From positions 8,875,284 through 8,939,283 of the forward strand of contig NC_092122.1 in the NCBI RefSeq assembly GCF_045679555.1: DNA of 64,000 nucleotides, read 5' to 3'. The translations under genes and the position numbers were made by a program. Shown here piece by piece: positions 42,636-52,718 of the stretch; positions within the stretch are counted from its first letter, which is position 1, and each line of letters begins with the position of its first letter. Origin of the DNA: Salvelinus alpinus. Its lineage: Eukaryota > Chordata > Actinopteri > Salmoniformes > Salmonidae. The notes under the pieces are model-generated. The model did not search any database. It saw only the letters and a list, made by a program, of their open reading frames with translations, and was not told where the DNA came from.

Positions 42636-43965
42636 CTAACTAAAATAATTCAACACATATTGGTCCCTCAGCAGCCGACCACTGTCGTCATCAGGGAAGA
42701 TTGCCGGATTGTCCCAGTCCATGGCTGGTGGCACTCTGGGGGCCCTCTCCTTCCTCAGGCAGGCCACATTGTGGAGGACAGCACAAGCCACAGTAATATC
42801 ACATGCCCTAACAGGGCTGACCCTTAATTTGTGAAGGCAGTGAAAGCGTGCCTTCAGGAGGCCAAAGGTCATTTCAACTCTGGCCCTGGTCCTGGCATGG
42901 GCATGGTTGTAGGCCTGCTGTGCTTCCTGGGGGTCTGTGAAAGGTGTCAGGAGAAAAGGCTGGCAGCCATACCCCCTGTCTCCCAGCAACACACCAGAGA
43001 ATTCACCTGTCAACACAAAATCTCATCATTACTACCTCATAAACACAGTGATATTCTTGACACAGCCATGATGGTTATAAATAGGGGTTGTGTGGCTTAC
43101 CTTGTGATAGGCACTGATAGCTTTCAGAGGCCCGAAAGATTCTGGAGTCATGGACTGAGCCAGGCCATTTTGCCACAACATTGCTGATCACACAGTCAGC
43201 ATTGCAGACCATCTGAAATCATAAGATGAGGAATATTACACCAATCAATGCACATCACTGGCAATGCAGAGTGTTCGTCAATGGACAATATCAAAAAGTT
43301 ATGTTCACCTGAACATTAATGCTGTGAAAGGATTTCCTATTCACAAAATCGGCCTCATGGGCACCTGAGGGGGCTTTTATCCTTATGTGTGTGCAGTCCA
43401 CTGCACCAATGACATTGGGGAAACCTGTCACACAAAGTAATGAGTATCCTACTATGTGTTAACAGTTGTCCTGTAATTTGTAGATCCTCTTACCTGCAAT
43501 CCTATAGAACTCCTCTTTGATGTCACAGAGTCTTCTGTGGCCAGGGAAGGAGATGAAGACATCTGCTAATGCTTTGATAGCCAGACACACACTCCTTATT
43601 GTGCGGCAAATTGTGGCCTTGTTCAGCTGTTCTGCATCCCCCACTGAGTACAGGAAGGCTCCACTAGCAAAAAAGCGCAAGGCCACACAAACCATTTGCT
43701 CCACACTCAGTGCATGGCTCCGTGCAGTGCGGTGCTTAATCCTGGGACCCAGTAGTCTGCATAGATACCTGATGCCATCTGCAGAAAACCTGTATCTTTC
43801 ATATAGATGGTCATCAGGGAAGGCCAGTGGGTCCAACCGGTCCCTAAAGACCCTTTCTCGCCTGAAGGCTCTCCTCAGCACAAGTGCTTCTTCATCCACC
43901 ACATCTCGCACGAATGGGCATGCCATTGTCAGAGCAGAAAGGAACACACAATTTTGGGCCTTCAT
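42636..43965 (-). CDS. HARBI1-like Harbinger transposase, four exons
   Basis: Exons 43965-43494, 43424-43309, 43212-43101 and 43006-42636 join at GT-AG sites to 357 codons including the stop. The chosen start is the ATG at 43965 ([10 protein letters not shown]); a later in-frame ATG gives MACPFVRD. The N-terminal helical part ([36 protein letters not shown]) is followed by the catalytic core. D167 lies in [15 protein letters not shown]243 in [17 protein letters not shown], and E278 in [15 protein letters not shown]. The D243-E278 spacing is 35, as in PIF/Harbinger and IS5-type enzymes. It cuts and joins the transposon ends, probably together with the Myb-like protein that brings it to DNA and the nucleus. 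All key residues are present. The same fold is kept in the domesticated vertebrate protein HARBI1. Confidence 0.93.
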
Positions 43966-44146
43966 ATAGGCTAGTGGCCACACCTGGTGCTGGGGGGGTG
44001 GGCAAAAGAGGGCGATGCCTTATAACGATGACTTGGTTGTACTGATTGCTGGGAAAATAAAAAAAACCTTAGAAAGATGCCACCGTCCTGTGTGCTCACA
44101 ATAAGAGCTCATATGTCATGGCTCACTTGACTTTACGAGAATATAC

Positions 44147-45286
44147 CTAATTTTTATTTTGAGCTGTGTCATCTTCTTGGAGCTGGGGGAGGAAAGAAAA
44201 ATAATGATTAATACATTTGTGTTACAGTTAGCATACAGTGTACATTGAAGGCATATCTCACCTCCCTCTCAAGTTTTTTTATTTCAAGGTCCAGTTTCCT
44301 AATTGTCCTCTTTTTTATTTCGGACTCCAGTGCAAGATTTTCCATCTTTTTCTTCTTGTACTGAATGTCTATGTCTGCCAGTTCTATTTGGCGCCGGAGG
44401 GGGTTGCCATACAACTTTCTGATAGCTTGTGAGCTCTGTGAACACAATACAATTAGCGCAGCTGGAATTTGGCAGGATGTGGTGTCCTTTTATTAATACG
44501 CACTATGTTGCCAGGCTGGTTTTCCCACTGTATAGCATCTGGGTCCTGTAAAAGAAATTAGATTTTTTGATTTTGATGAGGACTCCTCACCATTGTAGAG
44601 TAAATAGTACTTTCACAGTCTTAACATGATACCTCATGCCTTCTGGAATCCAGAGAGATGGTCTCCTCCTCATCATCGTCTCCATCATGTGCTGTTGCTG
44701 CTGCACTGGGGCCTTCACCCTATCACATTTAATCGGATTCATATTGAAGCTAGTAGACAAGACATGCCAGGCCTACAGTATGCCTTTGATGGAGTACTCA
44801 CTGGATCAGCATCGTCTGGTGCTTGTGCTGGTGGCTCTAACAGGAACACAGTGCTGCCAGACACTGCAAGGCAATAGGTAAACCAAAGTCAGACAGTCCA
44901 AATTGATTCAATATGAATGTGGTTGTATCCCATGTAGAGATGGAAGGACATACCTTGAATGAAGCGGGTGGCATCTTGGGAGGAACCTATGCTCGTCTCT
45001 TTCCCCCCAGGGATCCCCTCTAAGACGGGCCTGCCTTTATTTAGCTCCAAGGCCATGTCCTCTGCTGGGGTAAGGTCAGCCTTTGGTGACCCACCACCCG
45101 TGCCTTGTCTGTGGGTATTCTTTTTCACTGCTAAAACAGTACAGACAATGTGTGAGCAGGCACCTTCTGGGTACAATATATGCTTGTGCTTTGTTAAATA
45201 TTAGTCAGGGACCATACCATTCTGCAGAATGTTCTTGTATTTGATTTTGACCTGCTGCCATGTCCGTTTTGGCCCGTTCATGTTTA

Positions 45287-45324
<38 letters not shown>

Positions 45325-45743
45325 TTAATGGAGTCACACTGCAAAAAATTACTTGGTATTTTTGTCTTGTTTTCAGTAAAAATATCAAAAAATTTATCAT
45401 AGCTTTATACAGTGTGATGGAGTTACTTTACACAATTTCACTCATATCTGCAGTGCATTTCAATTAAAAATTTAACCGTTTCATAATTACAGTACAACTG
45501 CATTTTTGGAGATGTGAATTAAATATTTGAATTGTAATTGTGATGTTTCAGCGGAGCGGTGAGTGTGTAATTGTGCACTACTTACGCATTCAGGCGGTCT
45601 GCAATACTTTGCCACGCTTTTTCTCTTTGCTTTATCACTGTGGCGGTGTTGCCTTTCCTCTTAATTATATCTTTTACCTCCTCGTATGCCTCCATGAGGA
45701 TTTGTGCTTCCGACGGGGAAAAGTACGCGGCTCTAGTTGCCAT
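44147..45743 (-). CDS. Harbinger Myb/SANT-like DNA-binding protein, eight exons
   Basis: Exons 45743-45586, 45288-45218, 45130-44954, 44863-44802, 44719-44633, 44545-44504, 44435-44262 and 44182-44147 total 807 bases, 268 codons plus TAG, with consistent phases and GT-AG borders. The N-terminal 75 residues form the Myb/SANT-like domain: FSPSEAQILMEAYEEVKDII, KAWQSIADRLNA and RTWQQVKIKYKNIL, with the spaced tryptophans of the fold. The middle is acidic and low-complexity (DGDDDEEETISLD). The end is a charged predicted coiled coil (RRQIELADIDIQYKKKKMEN, KLDLEIKKLERE). In zebrafish Harbinger3 a similar protein binds the ends and aids the transposase, and NAIF1 is its domesticated relative. Function here is by family. 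Confidence 0.88.
45289..45322. repeat. (AC)n microsatellite in a Harbinger intron
   Basis: The AC run lies directly at the 3' splice site of the Myb-like gene's second exon. On the minus strand the acceptor reads GTGTGTGTAG. Confidence 0.95.
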
Positions 45744-45970
45744 GGTAAATCAGTTAATCTGTGATCTGTGGCGGGGTCTATTTGAGTGAGCCGTGAGCGC
45801 GCACCTATCCAGGATTGGTTTCACCTGGCTTAATGAATCCGTGTCTGCTCATCCTGGCTTGGTCTTTGTGCAACCAATTAAGCCTGGACGCACATGTTTT
45901 GGCTTCATTGAGCTCAGCTGAGTCATTTATCCCGGATGTCTTAATTCTACTTTTGTGCAACAGGCCCCTG

Positions 45971-46070
45971 NNNNNNNNNNNNNNNNNNNNNNNNNNNNNN
46001 NNNNNNNNNNNNNNNNNNNNNNNNNNNNNNNNNNNNNNNNNNNNNNNNNNNNNNNNNNNNNNNNNNNNNN
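45971..46070. other. Assembly gap (100 N)
   Basis: Exactly 100 undetermined bases begin directly after the right CTG of the Harbinger. Such a round number is usually a placeholder, so the true length is unknown. Confidence 1.
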
Positions 46071-46666
46071 GTTTATAGTTTTGTGGCCATAGATGTTGTT
46101 TTGTGGCCATTTGCTAATTTTTCGGGTATTGAGGAATGTATGTACTTTACAGGACACTGGTTTTATACTACGTCTTAAATTTCTCAATCCCATGTTTTGT
46201 TTTTAATATCTGTCCGTTTTTGTAAGTTTTGATGCTGTATTGTTTTTTTATATATACACCTCTGTTCTGTATTGTTATGGCACTGAAATAATATAAATAT
46301 AGAACATATGTTTTTGTTGTTACCTGTCCTCTCAGACTACACAACATCCAATGAAGATCATTGTAGTATTATTTACCCCCACCACCAGGCGAAGACCACA
46401 TTTGAGACACAGTTACACCACCAGAGGGAAGCAAAGTACAATGTTCCTTTCATTTCAGTCACTTGCTTGTGCAAGGCTTCTCAGTTCTCCTATGTGTTGA
46501 GACTTGAGAGACTCACATAGGCAAATGGATCAGAACAGATAACAGAGGGGAATCTTCAGTCATATTTTCTGTTTCTACACAACACTTATTGTATATTTAT
46601 TGGAGAAAGCCAAACAGAAACTGTTGCCTACAAGGACAAGAGTGGTGGAGGCCTGTTGAGAATGTA
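46071..46666 (+). other. Remainder of the duplicated host repeat and flank
   Basis: The first 200 bases continue the 430-bp duplication interrupted at 41512 (GGGTATTGAGGAATGTATGT, ACCTCTG). Nothing is recognised further right. Confidence 0.5.
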
Positions 46667-47056
46667 CACTACCGGTCAAAAGTTTTAGAAAAACCCTTGA
46701 ATAATTTGGTTTTCTTGAATTTTACTATTTTCTACATTGTAGAATAATAGTAAATACATCAAAACTACGAAAAAACACATGGAGTCAAGTGGTAACCAAA
46801 AAAGTGTTAAACAAATATTCAAATAGTCACCATTTGCCTTGATGACATCTTTGCACACTCTTGGCATTCTCTCAACCAGCTTCATGATGTAGTCACCTGG
46901 AATGAATTTCAATTCAACACTTTTTTAGTTTGGTGATTCCATATGTGTTATTTCATAGTTTTGATGTCTTCACTATTATTCTACAATGTACAAAATAGTA
47001 CAAATAAAGAAAAACCCTTGAATGAGTAATTGTTATAAAACTTTTGACCGGTAGTG
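46667..47056. mobile_element. Non-autonomous Tc1-like element (TA TSD)
   Basis: The ends CACTACCGGTCAAAAGTTTT and AAAACTTTTGACCGGTAGTG are inverted repeats bordered by TA. The 390-bp body has extended inner inverted repeats (TTTCTACATTGTAGAATAAT versus ATTATTCTACAATGTACAAA) and no transposase frame. Confidence 0.9.
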
Positions 47057-47149
47057 TATAGTTAAGCAATAAGGCATGGATGGGGGGGTATATGATCCAC
47101 GTTGTGTCGTGCCTAAGAACAGCCCTTAGTCATGGTATATTGGCCATAT

Positions 47150-47303
47150 TGTACCCTGATGAAGACAGCTTGCCTGTCGAAACGTTGGTAAATTAAATAT
47201 TTTTGCTTCTGATCTCCTAGAGTGTGCGGCTCTCCTTTATTTTTAAGTTTTCTACTCTGCTAGCCAGCACCTCGCCTAAATAGGTGTGCGTTTCTTTTTC
47301 TCC
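47150..47303 (+). mobile_element. 154-bp Penelope-like pLTR fragment (14-bp TSD)
   Basis: The insert runs from TGTACCCTGATGAAGACAGC to TTTCTTTTTCTCC. It is flanked by TATATTGGCCATAT (47136-47149) and TATATTGACCATAT (47304-47317), which match at 13 of 14 bases. Its body matches the minus-strand leader at 280-440, so it is one family. It begins at the hammerhead-like core. Confidence 0.75.
47151..47190 (+). ncRNA. Hammerhead-ribozyme-like core, second copy
   Basis: CTGATGA (47156-47162), stem GACAG / CTGTC with loop CTTGC, and GAAA (47179-47182) are followed by CGTTGGTA. TACC before the core can pair with GGTA after it. The cleavage position is not certain. Confidence 0.45.
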
Positions 47304-47370
47304 TATATTGACCATATACCACAAATCCCCGAGATGCCTTATTGCTATTATAAATTGGTTACTGACATAA

Positions 47371-47570
47371 TTGGGCTTCCGAGTGGCTCAGTGGTCTAAG
47401 TGCATCTTAGTGCTAGAGGTGTCACTAGAGACCCTGGTTCGATTCCAGGCTGTATCACAACCGGCTGTGATTGGGAGTCCTATAAGGTGGTACACAGTTG
47501 GCCCAGCGTTGGCTGGGGTAGGCTGTCATTGTAAACTGACTTGCCTAGTTAAATAAAGTTTTTTTTTTTA
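47371..47570 (+). mobile_element. tRNA-derived SINE
   Basis: A box GAGTGGCTCAGTGGTCTAAG, B box GGTTCGATTCCAGGCTGTAT, body GGCCCAGCGTTGGCTGGGGT, tail CTGACTTGCCTAGTTAAATA and a T-rich end. Same family as 17205 and 19917. Confidence 0.88.
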
Positions 47571-47695
47571 ATGATTTGAGCAGTAAAAATATATGTTTTG
47601 TCATACTGGTGATATATGATCTGATATCATATACCACGGCTGTAAGCCAAACAGCGTTCAGGGCTCTAACCACCCAGTTTATAATACAAGATGTA

Positions 47696-48149
47696 TCTCT
47701 TCAGGAGTTGAACATTTCTAACCTTACATACAGTACCTAGCTGGTTATTTCCCCGATATTCCTATCCCATGCAACAGACACAATGGACTTTCAGAGGTTA
47801 ATGACTGGTGAGGTGAGGAGAATGAACATGAGTTTTAGCACTGTGTTGGGAAGGGGCTTTTACTCTACAGCCCAGTGCCTCTCATCTGACACCTGCTGAG
47901 ATCAAAACACACAGCTCATTTACAGCCATTCAGAGGACAATGGGATATTATGACCCCTTGCTGAGAACCTGTCTTCCTGTCACAGAGTCTGAGGAATAAG
48001 AGGGGAGAACAGGGAGGAGGATAAAGGAGAACAGCTAGTATTACATTGGCTGACTCCATAATTCTCTCTCATGGATTGTGTGAACACTGGCTGGATTTAA
48101 CCCTCCGATGCCCCAGGCAAGGTCAGCCATGTACAGAATCCTGTAGCCT
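47696..48149. other. Intergenic, no gene recognised
   Basis: Nothing supportable is seen; it has the look of unique sequence. Confidence 0.4.
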
Positions 48150-48497
48150 GGCTCTTCCCAAACTGGGGTAGCAATGCCGTCCGGGGTACGCCTAAAAAAA
48201 ATGTGATTCACATTTTCAAACAGTCAATTTAGACTTTTCAACAGGGCTATACATTTGGGTGATGTTTTTTTCTTGCCTGAGTAGCCTCATATCACTGCCA
48301 AAAATAAAATTAAACCATCCAATGTTCAGCAAATAACAATTTTCAGTATTATGCAATGATATGCGAGGCGACCATGTAACGCTTTTACAATAGTGCGCTG
48401 GTTACCGGTATCAATTGACACGTTTTTTTAAAATTGAGAGATGAGCTTAAAGTTGTCTTTACTGACCATACTTTTCACCTATCTGACCGCTTGCATG

Positions 48498-49349
48498 CAG
48501 TGGCGGTTCTAGACCATTTCAACTGGGGGGGCCAAGCTGGGGCCAGTTGTACTGTTAGAGTGGCCAATTACATTACATTTACATTACATTTAAGTCATTT
48601 AGCAGACGCTCTTATCCAGAGCGACTTACAAATTGGTGCATTCACCTTATGATATCCAGTGGAACAACCACTTTACAATAGTGCATCTAACTCTTTTAAG
48701 GGGGGGGGGTTAGAAGGATTACTTTATCCTATCCTAGGTATTCCTTAAAGAGGTGGGGTTTCAGGTGTCTCCGGAAGGTGGTGATTGACTCCGCTGACCT
48801 GGCGTCGTGAGGGAGTTTGTTCCACCATTGGGGTGCCAGAGCAGCGAACAGTTTTGACTGGGCTGAGCAGGAACTGTACTTCCTCAGAGGTAGGGAGGCG
48901 AGCAGGCCAGAGGTGGATGAACGCAGTGCCCTTGTTTGGGTGTAGGGCCTGATCAGAGCCTGAAGGTACGGAGGTGCCGTTCCCCTCACAGCTCCGTAGG
49001 CAAGCACCATGGTCTTGTAGCGGATGCGAGCTTCAACTGGAAGCCAGTGGAGAGAGCGGAGGAGCGGAGGAGCGGGGTGACGTGAGAGAACTTGGGAAAG
49101 TTGAACACCAGACGGGCTGCGGCGTTCATTAGACATTAGACATTAGACGTCATTGTTGTCATATCGTTTTCTTCACTGCATTGCAGGCATTAGCAGGCAA
49201 AAGACCATGTTCATAATCATCATCGTTGCCACTGTCTAATAACGGATAGTTATGTAAAAATTATTTCATACTCCACATTTAGGGGGGCCACAAGGGGGTC
49301 CAAAGTTGTTGTCACAGGGGCACTGCCCCCCCCCCCAGAAGCGCTAGTG
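48498..49349. mobile_element. Non-autonomous hAT element, 8-bp TSD CTTGCATG
   Basis: It begins CAGTGGCGGTTCTAGACC and ends GAAGCGCTAGTG, imperfect inverted repeats. It is flanked by perfect CTTGCATG (48490-48497 and 49350-49357). It inserted into the transposase remnant above and contains an L2 LINE end. Confidence 0.88.
48567..49128 (-). mobile_element. 5'-truncated L2 LINE end
   Basis: It has the same 3' sequence as the LINE at 20696, including the stem-loop tail and a terminal TAATGTAAATGTAATGTAAT run. It encodes only the last about 115 codons of ORF2, ending FRRHLKPHLFKEYLG. The TGTAA-repeat tail is typical of UnaL2-type elements. Confidence 0.9.
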
Positions 49350-49876
49350 CTTGCATGATGATGAGTTTCTCACACGACTGGCCTATCTGGGAGATGTTTT
49401 TTCTCGCCTGAATGATCCGAATCTAGGATTACAGGGACTGTCCGCAACTATATTCAATGTGCGGGACAAAATTGACGCTATGATTAAGTTGGAGCTCTTC
49501 TCTGTCTGCATTAACAACGACAACACACAGGTCTTTCCATCATTGTATGATTTTTTGTGTGCAAATGAACTCAAGATTACGGACAATGTCAAATGTGATA
49601 TAGCGAAGCACCTGAGTTGAGCTGGGTGCGCAGTTATGCAGGTACATTCACGGAACAGACGACACAAACAACTGGATTTGTTATCCCTTTGATGTCCTGC
49701 CTTAAGTCCACTTACCGATATCTGAACAAGAGAGCCTCATTGAAATTGCAACAAGCGGTTCTGTGAAAATGTAATTTAATCAGAAGCTACTGCTAGATTT
49801 CTGGATAGTGCTGCCCTCAGAATATGCTGCCTTGGCAAATGGCGCTGTTAAGACACTGATGCCCTTTACAACCACG

Positions 49877-51402
49877 TTTTTATTTATTTTATTTCACCTT
49901 TATTTAACCAGGTAGGCAAGTTGAGAACAAGTTCTCATTTACAATTGCGACCTGGCCAAGATAAAGCAAAGCAGTTTGACACATACAACAACACAGAGTT
50001 GCACATGGAGTAAAACAAACATACAGTCAATAATACAGTAGAAAAATAAGTCTATATACAATGTGAGCAAGTGAGGTGAGATAAGGGAGGTGAAGGCAAA
50101 AAAAAGGCCATGGTGGCAAAGTAAATACAATATAGCAAGTAAAACACTGGAATGGTTGATTTGCAGTGGAAGAATGTGCAAAGTAGAGATAGAAATAATG
50201 GGGTGCAAAGGAGCAAAATAAATAAATACAGTAGGGAAAGAGGTAGTTGTTTGGGCTAAATTAGAGATGGAATATGTACAGGTGCAGTAATCTGTGAGCT
50301 GCTCTGACAGCTGGTGCTTAAAGCTAGTGAGGGAGATAAGTGTTTCCAGTTTCAGAGATTTTTGTAGTTCGTTCCAGTCATTGGCAGCAGAGAACTGGAA
50401 GGAGAGGCGGCCAAAGGAAGAATTGGTTTTGGGGGTGACCAGAGAGATATACCTGCTGGAGCACGTGCTACAGGTGGGTGCTGCTATGGTGACCAGCGAG
50501 CTGAGATAAGGGGGGACTTTACCTAGCAGGGTCTTGTAGATGACCTGGAGCCAGTGGGTTTGGCGACGAGTATGAAGCGAGGGCCAGCCAACGAGAGTGT
50601 ACAGGTCGCAGTGGTGGGTAGTGTATGGGGCTTTGGTGACAAAACGGATGGCACTGTGATAGACTGCATCCAATTTATTGAGTAGGGTGTTGGAGGCTAT
50701 TTTGTAAATGACATCACCGAAGTCAAGGATTGGTAGGATGGTCAGTTTTACAAGGGTATGTTTGGCAGCATGAGTGAAGGATGCTTTGTTGCGGAATAGG
50801 AAGCCAATTCTAGATTTAACTTTGGATTGGAGATGTTTGATGTGAGTCTGGAAGGAGAGTTTACAGTCTAACCAGACACCTAGGTATTTGTAGTTGTCCA
50901 CATATTCTAAGTCAGAGCCGTCCAGAGTAGTGATGTTGGACAGGCGGGCAGGTGCAGGCAACGATCGGTTGAAGAGCATGCATTTAGTTTTACTTGTATT
51001 TAAGAGCAATTGGAGGCCACGGAAGGAGAGTTGTATGGCATTGAAGCTCGCCTGGGGGTTGTTAACAGTGTCCAAAGAATGGCCAGAAGTATACAGAATG
51101 GTGTCGTCTGCGTAGAGGTGGATCAGAGACTCACCAGCAGCAAGAGCGACATCATTGATGTATACAGAGAAGAGAGTCGGTCCAAGAATTGAACCCTGTG
51201 GCACCCCCATAGAGACTGCCAGAGGCCCGGACAACAGACCCTCCGATTTGACACACTGAACTCTATCAGAGAAGTAGTTGGTGAACCAGGTGAGGCAATC
51301 ATTTGAGAAACCAAGGCTGTCGAGTCTGCCGATGAGGATGTGGTGATTGACAGAGTCGAAAGCCTTGGCCAGGTCAATGAATACGGCTGCACAGTATTGT
51401 TT
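49877..51402 (-). pseudogene. Rex1-like LINE, 3' part
   Basis: Minus-strand reverse transcriptase is open over about 480 codons: VFIDLAKAFDSVNHHILIGR, MGVPQGSILGPTLFSVYIND, the catalytic YADDTILYTSG near 51110, KYLGVWLDCKLSFQTHIKHL, and a C terminus LKLETLISLTSFKHQLSEQL. The 3' tail on this strand is AACTTGCCTACCTGGTTAAA followed by TAAAGGTGAAATAAA. The 5' part of the same copy continues at 63707-64000, beyond the L1 insertion. The call to the Rex1/Babar clade is from memory of the tail and RT sequence. Confidence 0.85.
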
Positions 51403-51403
51403 T

Positions 51404-51678
51404 TTACATTTTTTTATATACTTTGTTTTTATTGTAGGAACAGTACAAATAAAGTAAAATAAAAGAACAACAAAAAAGATCTGGCAGTTACAGTGCACTT
51501 CATACCTTCATCATCATATCATCATATTAGTTACATTGGCATCTTTGAATTAGACCTTTTCCAAGTACGAACCCCATTTTCCCCAGTATTCCTGACCTCT
51601 CTCCTGTTGAGTTCTTAAAGCAAAGGTCATACGCTCCATGTGGTATATTTCTTCTACAATGTCTATCCATTGTGTCAC
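51404..51678 (-). pseudogene. L1-like ORF2 C-terminal end and 3' UTR
   Basis: QWIDIVEEIYHMERMTFALR and GKWGSYLEKV with a stop continue the ORF2 that is cut at 59746 by the BEL element. The join across the insertion is direct (…KDPPTVT / VTQWID…). Downstream is an AT-rich 3' UTR. Confidence 0.8.
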
Positions 51679-52652
51679 TGTCAAGTTTTGATCTCTTTCT
51701 TGTGCAATTCCCCACTTGAAAAGGACAGTCCCTCCACATGAAGATTTTAACTGGATTTCACTCAATAAACAGCCATGGAATCAGTTGTTTGTCTTTTATT
51801 TACCATTCTTTGGTTGGCAGTAAACAGGTGAAAAACCTCAAAAAAGAGATGACAAATACTATTTGAGTTGACAGCCCAATGAAATACAAACTTATCCACA
51901 TTCACCCCAGATAAACACATTTCTGCTACCATAAAACACAAGGTTTCCACTTTTAAGCAAATGTTTCCCAAAATAGAAACCCACCATTTTTAATCAAATG
52001 AGCAGAATCTGTATATTTATCTAAATTTGCATTTTAGCCAAATACATTCAAAATATTTTTAGTAGTAAAAAATTACATTTATTTTCTAATCAGTAGTTTT
52101 AAACAGACAAATCTTTCATTTTTTAGACAAAGATTTTTTAGACTATACATTTGTTACTGAATTAAGAACTTGGTTTACTAAGATTTCTACAAAGTTTAAA
52201 TTACTTTTAACCATTTCAAACAAGTTCTTTGTCAACAATGAATTTGGCTCTTCTTACTTTTCCTTTATACCCCACAAACAACATTTGAAGTTATAAATAC
52301 CACTGCAAAAGTCCTATCAAAGTTAGGAGTTAAGAGTCTGTGTTTTCCAGAGTATCATTAGCAGTGCACTGCTTAAGTCAGTCTAGCCAAGCATGGCTAA
52401 TATGGCGCTTACCGGCTGTCTTTCACAGTTTTGTGGAGGGCTTGGACTTGCACAGTCACCTTGATCACAAAGATGAAGTTTCCTTGGTCTTGTGGTGTTA
52501 TAAATGCTCCTTTCACTGCGGTCTAAAGACAACAGCAGAGCCAGGTGCTGGCACGCCCAGATTGCCTGGAAGATTTGTTCCACCTGGTTCACCACTGATT
52601 GAAGGAGGAGGAGTTTCACCACTGAGGAGCTCCCAGGCAGTTTGTCAGCACA
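51679..52652 (-). repeat. 3' LTR of the BEL/Pao element
   Basis: Its partner is 58772-59745. Just upstream in element orientation is a purine-rich stretch, GGGAAGATTGAGTGGGAGG, at about 52653-52675, a likely polypurine tract. Confidence 0.93.
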
Positions 52653-52718
52653 CCTCCCACTCAATCTTCCCACGGGAACCGATGGAAAGATCGTAAATCA
52701 GCACCTACATACTGCCGG

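Larger units (their letters stand above)
41513..45967 (-). mobile_element. Complete PIF/Harbinger transposon (TSD CTG)
   Basis: Inverted ends GGGCCTGTTGCACAAAACTAGGA (left) and the complement of CTACTTTTGTGCAACAGGCCC (right) enclose 4455 bp. CTG lies directly outside each end (41510-41512 and 45968-45970), in line with the CWG target choice known for some fish Harbinger families. Inside are two genes on the same strand: a Myb/SANT-like protein gene upstream and a DDE transposase gene downstream, the standard Harbinger gene set. Every exon of both genes can be joined at GT-AG sites without a stop or shift, so this copy looks autonomous. Confidence 0.93.
47130..47695. mobile_element. Short palindromic repeat (MITE-like) with two insertions
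   Basis: GGTATATTGGCCATATACCA-type sequence opens the element, and GATATCATATACCACGGCTG followed by AACCACCCAGTTTATAAT closes it. It is interrupted by the Penelope fragment (47150-47303) and by a SINE (47371-47570). Removing both leaves a continuous repeat of a type common in fish. Confidence 0.55.
48150..49876 (+). pseudogene. hAT transposase remnant (same family as 32044)
   Basis: After a TTCCCAAACTGGGGTAGCAA terminal-repeat-like start, the plus strand carries decayed transposase pieces: LRDELKVVFTDHTFHLSDRL, and beyond an insertion DDEFLTRLAYLGDVFSRLND, LGLQGLSATIFNVRDKIDAM and LYDFLCANELKITDNVKCDI. Stops follow. A Rex1-like LINE end cuts it at about 49877. Confidence 0.75.

Noticed and set aside
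52340..52696. Plus-strand frames of 96-118 codons found in both LTR copies
   Set aside because: They lie in LTR sequence antisense to the element, and the recurrence only reflects the LTR duplication.
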